From assembly GCA_002256245.1 (NCBI GenBank), contig NKIU01000010.1:62001-126000 (forward strand): DNA of 64,000 bases. The letters run 5' to 3'. The translations under genes and the position numbers were made by a program. The notes under the pieces are model-generated. The model ran no database searches. It was given only the letters and a program-made list of their open reading frames with translations, and was not told where the DNA came from. Source of the stretch: Pseudorhodobacter sp. PARRP1. GTDB taxonomy: Bacteria; Pseudomonadota; Alphaproteobacteria; Rhodobacterales; Rhodobacteraceae. This document shows positions 62,571-64,000 of this stretch, piece after piece. The stretch's first letter is position 1. Each line of letters begins with the position of its first letter.

Positions 62571-63041
62571 TCACATCCCGTAGGCAAGCGAGGCAATGTA
62601 GCGTCTGCCCGGATTGGCCTGCCCAGAGCCAGCGGTTGTCAGCGGCACGGCAATCTCGGATGGGCTGTTGCGCATGTCCTCGACGGCGGCATCGACGTGC
62701 AGGACGTAACCCGCATCAAACAGCGCATCGGCCAGATCCAGCGTGATCGACAACGCGCGCCCCGCGCCAACGCTTGCGCCGGTGATACCGTTGATTTCGG
62801 CGGTGTTCCCGCCCGTAGCGCGATACCAGTCGCTGAGATGCTCGTAGTATTTTGACTTGCCCCCCGCCATCCACAGGCTGCCCTTATAGGCACCCTGCGC
62901 GTCGGTCACATAAAACGCTAGATAAGCGCCATTACCGCCATACGCGTTGAGCGTCGTCGTCACGGTAACGGGGCGTGCCAGCGCCATGCCGGGCGCAATC
63001 AGGGCGGTGGTCAGGGCTAGGGCGGCAAATAGCGTCTTCAT
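62571..63041 (-). CDS. DUF2271 domain periplasmic protein
   Basis: A 156-residue secreted protein: a signal peptide ending ALA (about residue 22), then a beta-rich DUF2271 domain (AYLAFYVTDAQGAYKGSLWM, GGKSKYYEHLSDWYRATGGN). GITGASVGAG resembles an ApbE flavinylation region, but the full D-x-x-TGAS form is not met (NGITGAS). DUF2271 genes co-occur with PepSY and apbE. It starts the tight part of the operon. Confidence 0.8.
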   Translation of the reverse strand: MKTLFAALALTTALIAPGMALARPVTVTTTLNAYGGNGAYLAFYVTDAQGAYKGSLWMAGGKSKYYEHLSDWYRATGGNTAEINGITGASVGAGRALSITLDLADALFDAGYVLHVDAAVEDMRNSPSEIAVPLTTAGSGQANPGRRYIASLAYGM

Positions 63042-63088
63042 CTTTGATCTCCAGTTGAGGGTCGGCGCAAGAGGGAGGCTGCGGTCCG

Positions 63089-63421
63089 TCAGTTCACTTG
63101 AACCTGGGGCGCGGCCCCATTGCCGAACAAGCCATTGGCGGGCGGCGCAACCGTGCCAGCCGGGGCGGGGTTCGGCCCTGCGGCGCAGGTGCCCGCATCG
63201 TCGTCTCCTTCGTCTTCATCGCAGTCGTTGGTCCCTTCGTCGTTATCCTCGTCATCTCCGCTTGCAAGCAGGACAGTCCCGTCTTGCATGGTGTCGGCAG
63301 GTGCCGAAAAGCTGGTCCGCGGGCTGCCCGCATCGGGGGTGCGGATCATGGCAATGCCCGGGATCGCGATGATCGCGCCAAGCGCGGTGGTGGCGGCCAG
63401 AACGGCTATGGTGGTCTTCAT
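63089..63421 (-). CDS. Acidic exported protein of unknown function
   Basis: A 110-residue protein: signal-like N-terminus (MKTTIAVLAATTALGAIIAI), then a strongly acidic stretch (GDDEDNDEGTNDCDEDEGDD), a Cys pair about 10 residues apart, and a Pro/Gly/Ala-rich end. The acidic run could bind metal ions, which fits the neighbouring metal genes. ATG 63421 is favoured over an upstream frame start because the signal begins there. Confidence 0.6.
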   Translation of the reverse strand: MKTTIAVLAATTALGAIIAIPGIAMIRTPDAGSPRTSFSAPADTMQDGTVLLASGDDEDNDEGTNDCDEDEGDDDAGTCAAGPNPAPAGTVAPPANGLFGNGAAPQVQVN

Positions 63422-63556
63422 GATGGTGTCCTGATGTTGCGTTGATGTCTGGTGGTTTCGCACCCTCAACTGATCGCTTTCTGACGGATGGGCGGTTTTC
63501 GCGTCAGGTTGCCGTCAGAAATCGCGGGCCGGACAAGCTGTCCAATGCACTTGCCT

Positions 63557-63829
63557 TTAGTCTTCAAATTCAAGTTCCATGATCGCCAGCGTGGAGGGAT
63601 CGACCTTGGCCTCGATGGCGCGGCCTTGCGCGTCGGTCGCCTTGATTTCGTAACAACCATCGTCGATCTTGATGCGCCGGACCGTCCATCCCTGCGCCTC
63701 TGCCATCTGCTGCACCGCCGCGCGTGGCTGCCAGTCCGCCATAGGCACAGTGCAGGCCTCGTCGGCCTGGGCGGCACTGGCGAGCCCGAGCGATGTCATA
63801 ACAATCAGAATGGTCAGCGGCGTCCGCAT
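63557..63829 (-). CDS. Small PepSY-domain exported protein
   Basis: A 90-residue protein: signal peptide (about 1-22, ending AQADEA), then a PepSY domain with GWTVRRIKIDDGCYEIKATD and GRAIEAKVDPSTL. Small PepSY proteins are often controlled by a neighbouring two-component system, and a response-regulator gene starts 143 bp away on the other strand. Confidence 0.8.
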   Translation of the reverse strand: MRTPLTILIVMTSLGLASAAQADEACTVPMADWQPRAAVQQMAEAQGWTVRRIKIDDGCYEIKATDAQGRAIEAKVDPSTLAIMELEFED

Positions 63830-63971
63830 TCGTCATACTCCGTTCAGCACCAATCAATGCGATTTGCGCCCCTAAGCTGACGGGGGCCTGAAGCCTGCGG
63901 ATGGCGTGCTTCAGCTTGATGTCAGGTGGCACGGTCACACAGCATGACCGCAATAGATCGGACGACACTGA

Positions 63972-64000
63972 ATGCGCATCCTGCTGATCGAAGACGACAT
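63972..64000 (+). CDS. Response regulator, 5' end only
   Basis: The window ends nine codons into a frame reading MRILLIEDD, the typical start of an OmpR/PhoB-type receiver domain with its acidic pair. The output domain is outside the window. Divergent placement from the PepSY gene suggests it regulates the metal/redox cluster. Confidence 0.7.

Overview
The window reads as chromosomal DNA of an alphaproteobacterium, most likely Rhodobacteraceae/Paracoccaceae. The core is GC-rich, carries typical alphaproteobacterial housekeeping genes (Hsp33, CCA-adding enzyme, ferrochelatase, ComF, TamA/TamB, paired ABC exporters, BrkB/YihY) and keeps genes in tight overlapping runs. No rRNA, tRNA or CRISPR array was seen.

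Region 1 (about 0.2-23.9 kb) is core genome: a PP2C-type response regulator, two Nudix hydrolases, hslO, cca, two half-size ABC exporters and an Fe-S RNA methyltransferase in an overlapping chain; two L,D-transpeptidases around a CAP-domain lipoprotein; hemH; comF-grxC-nitrilase-MarR-YihY; tamA/tamB; and an aldo/keto reductase.

Region 2 (about 24-39 kb) is accessory. It starts with an integrase-headed satellite-like element (integrase, unknown AT-richer gene, AlpA regulator, Toprim primase, DUF3987 protein, small zinc-ribbon and HGGXTG proteins) with no capsid or tail genes. IS21 and IS66 remnants follow, then a compact three-gene minus-strand operon: alpha/beta hydrolase, caspase-like protease, pYEATS-domain protein. 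Its other side is closed by an IS91-type unit whose transposase is frameshifted. The three-gene cassette is the best candidate for an uncharacterised conflict (anti-phage or suicide) system.

Region 3 (about 39.3-47.1 kb) is metabolic and resistance cargo: a type III polyketide synthase, an ICMT-type methyltransferase and a DHA2 exporter (a BpsA/BpsB-like pair plus efflux); OsmC; then an arsenate operon (ArsR-ArsC fusion, GAPDH, ArsJ) ending in a TauE/SafE gene broken by a single TGA codon.

Region 4 (about 47.9-56 kb) holds two RTX proteins. The larger (about 2075 residues) combines a seven-repeat FG-GAP propeller (integrin-alpha-like), an integrin-beta I-like domain with the metal-site residues kept, a cadherin-like segment and many RTX blocks. 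It is in effect both halves of an integrin head on one secreted chain.

Region 5 (about 56-64 kb) is a membrane redox and metal cluster read leftward: PepSY, acidic secreted protein, DUF2271, a PepSY-flavodoxin-reductase fusion, ApbE, P1B-type ATPase, VIT/CCC1 family protein and cytochrome b561-like protein. A divergent response regulator is cut by the window end.
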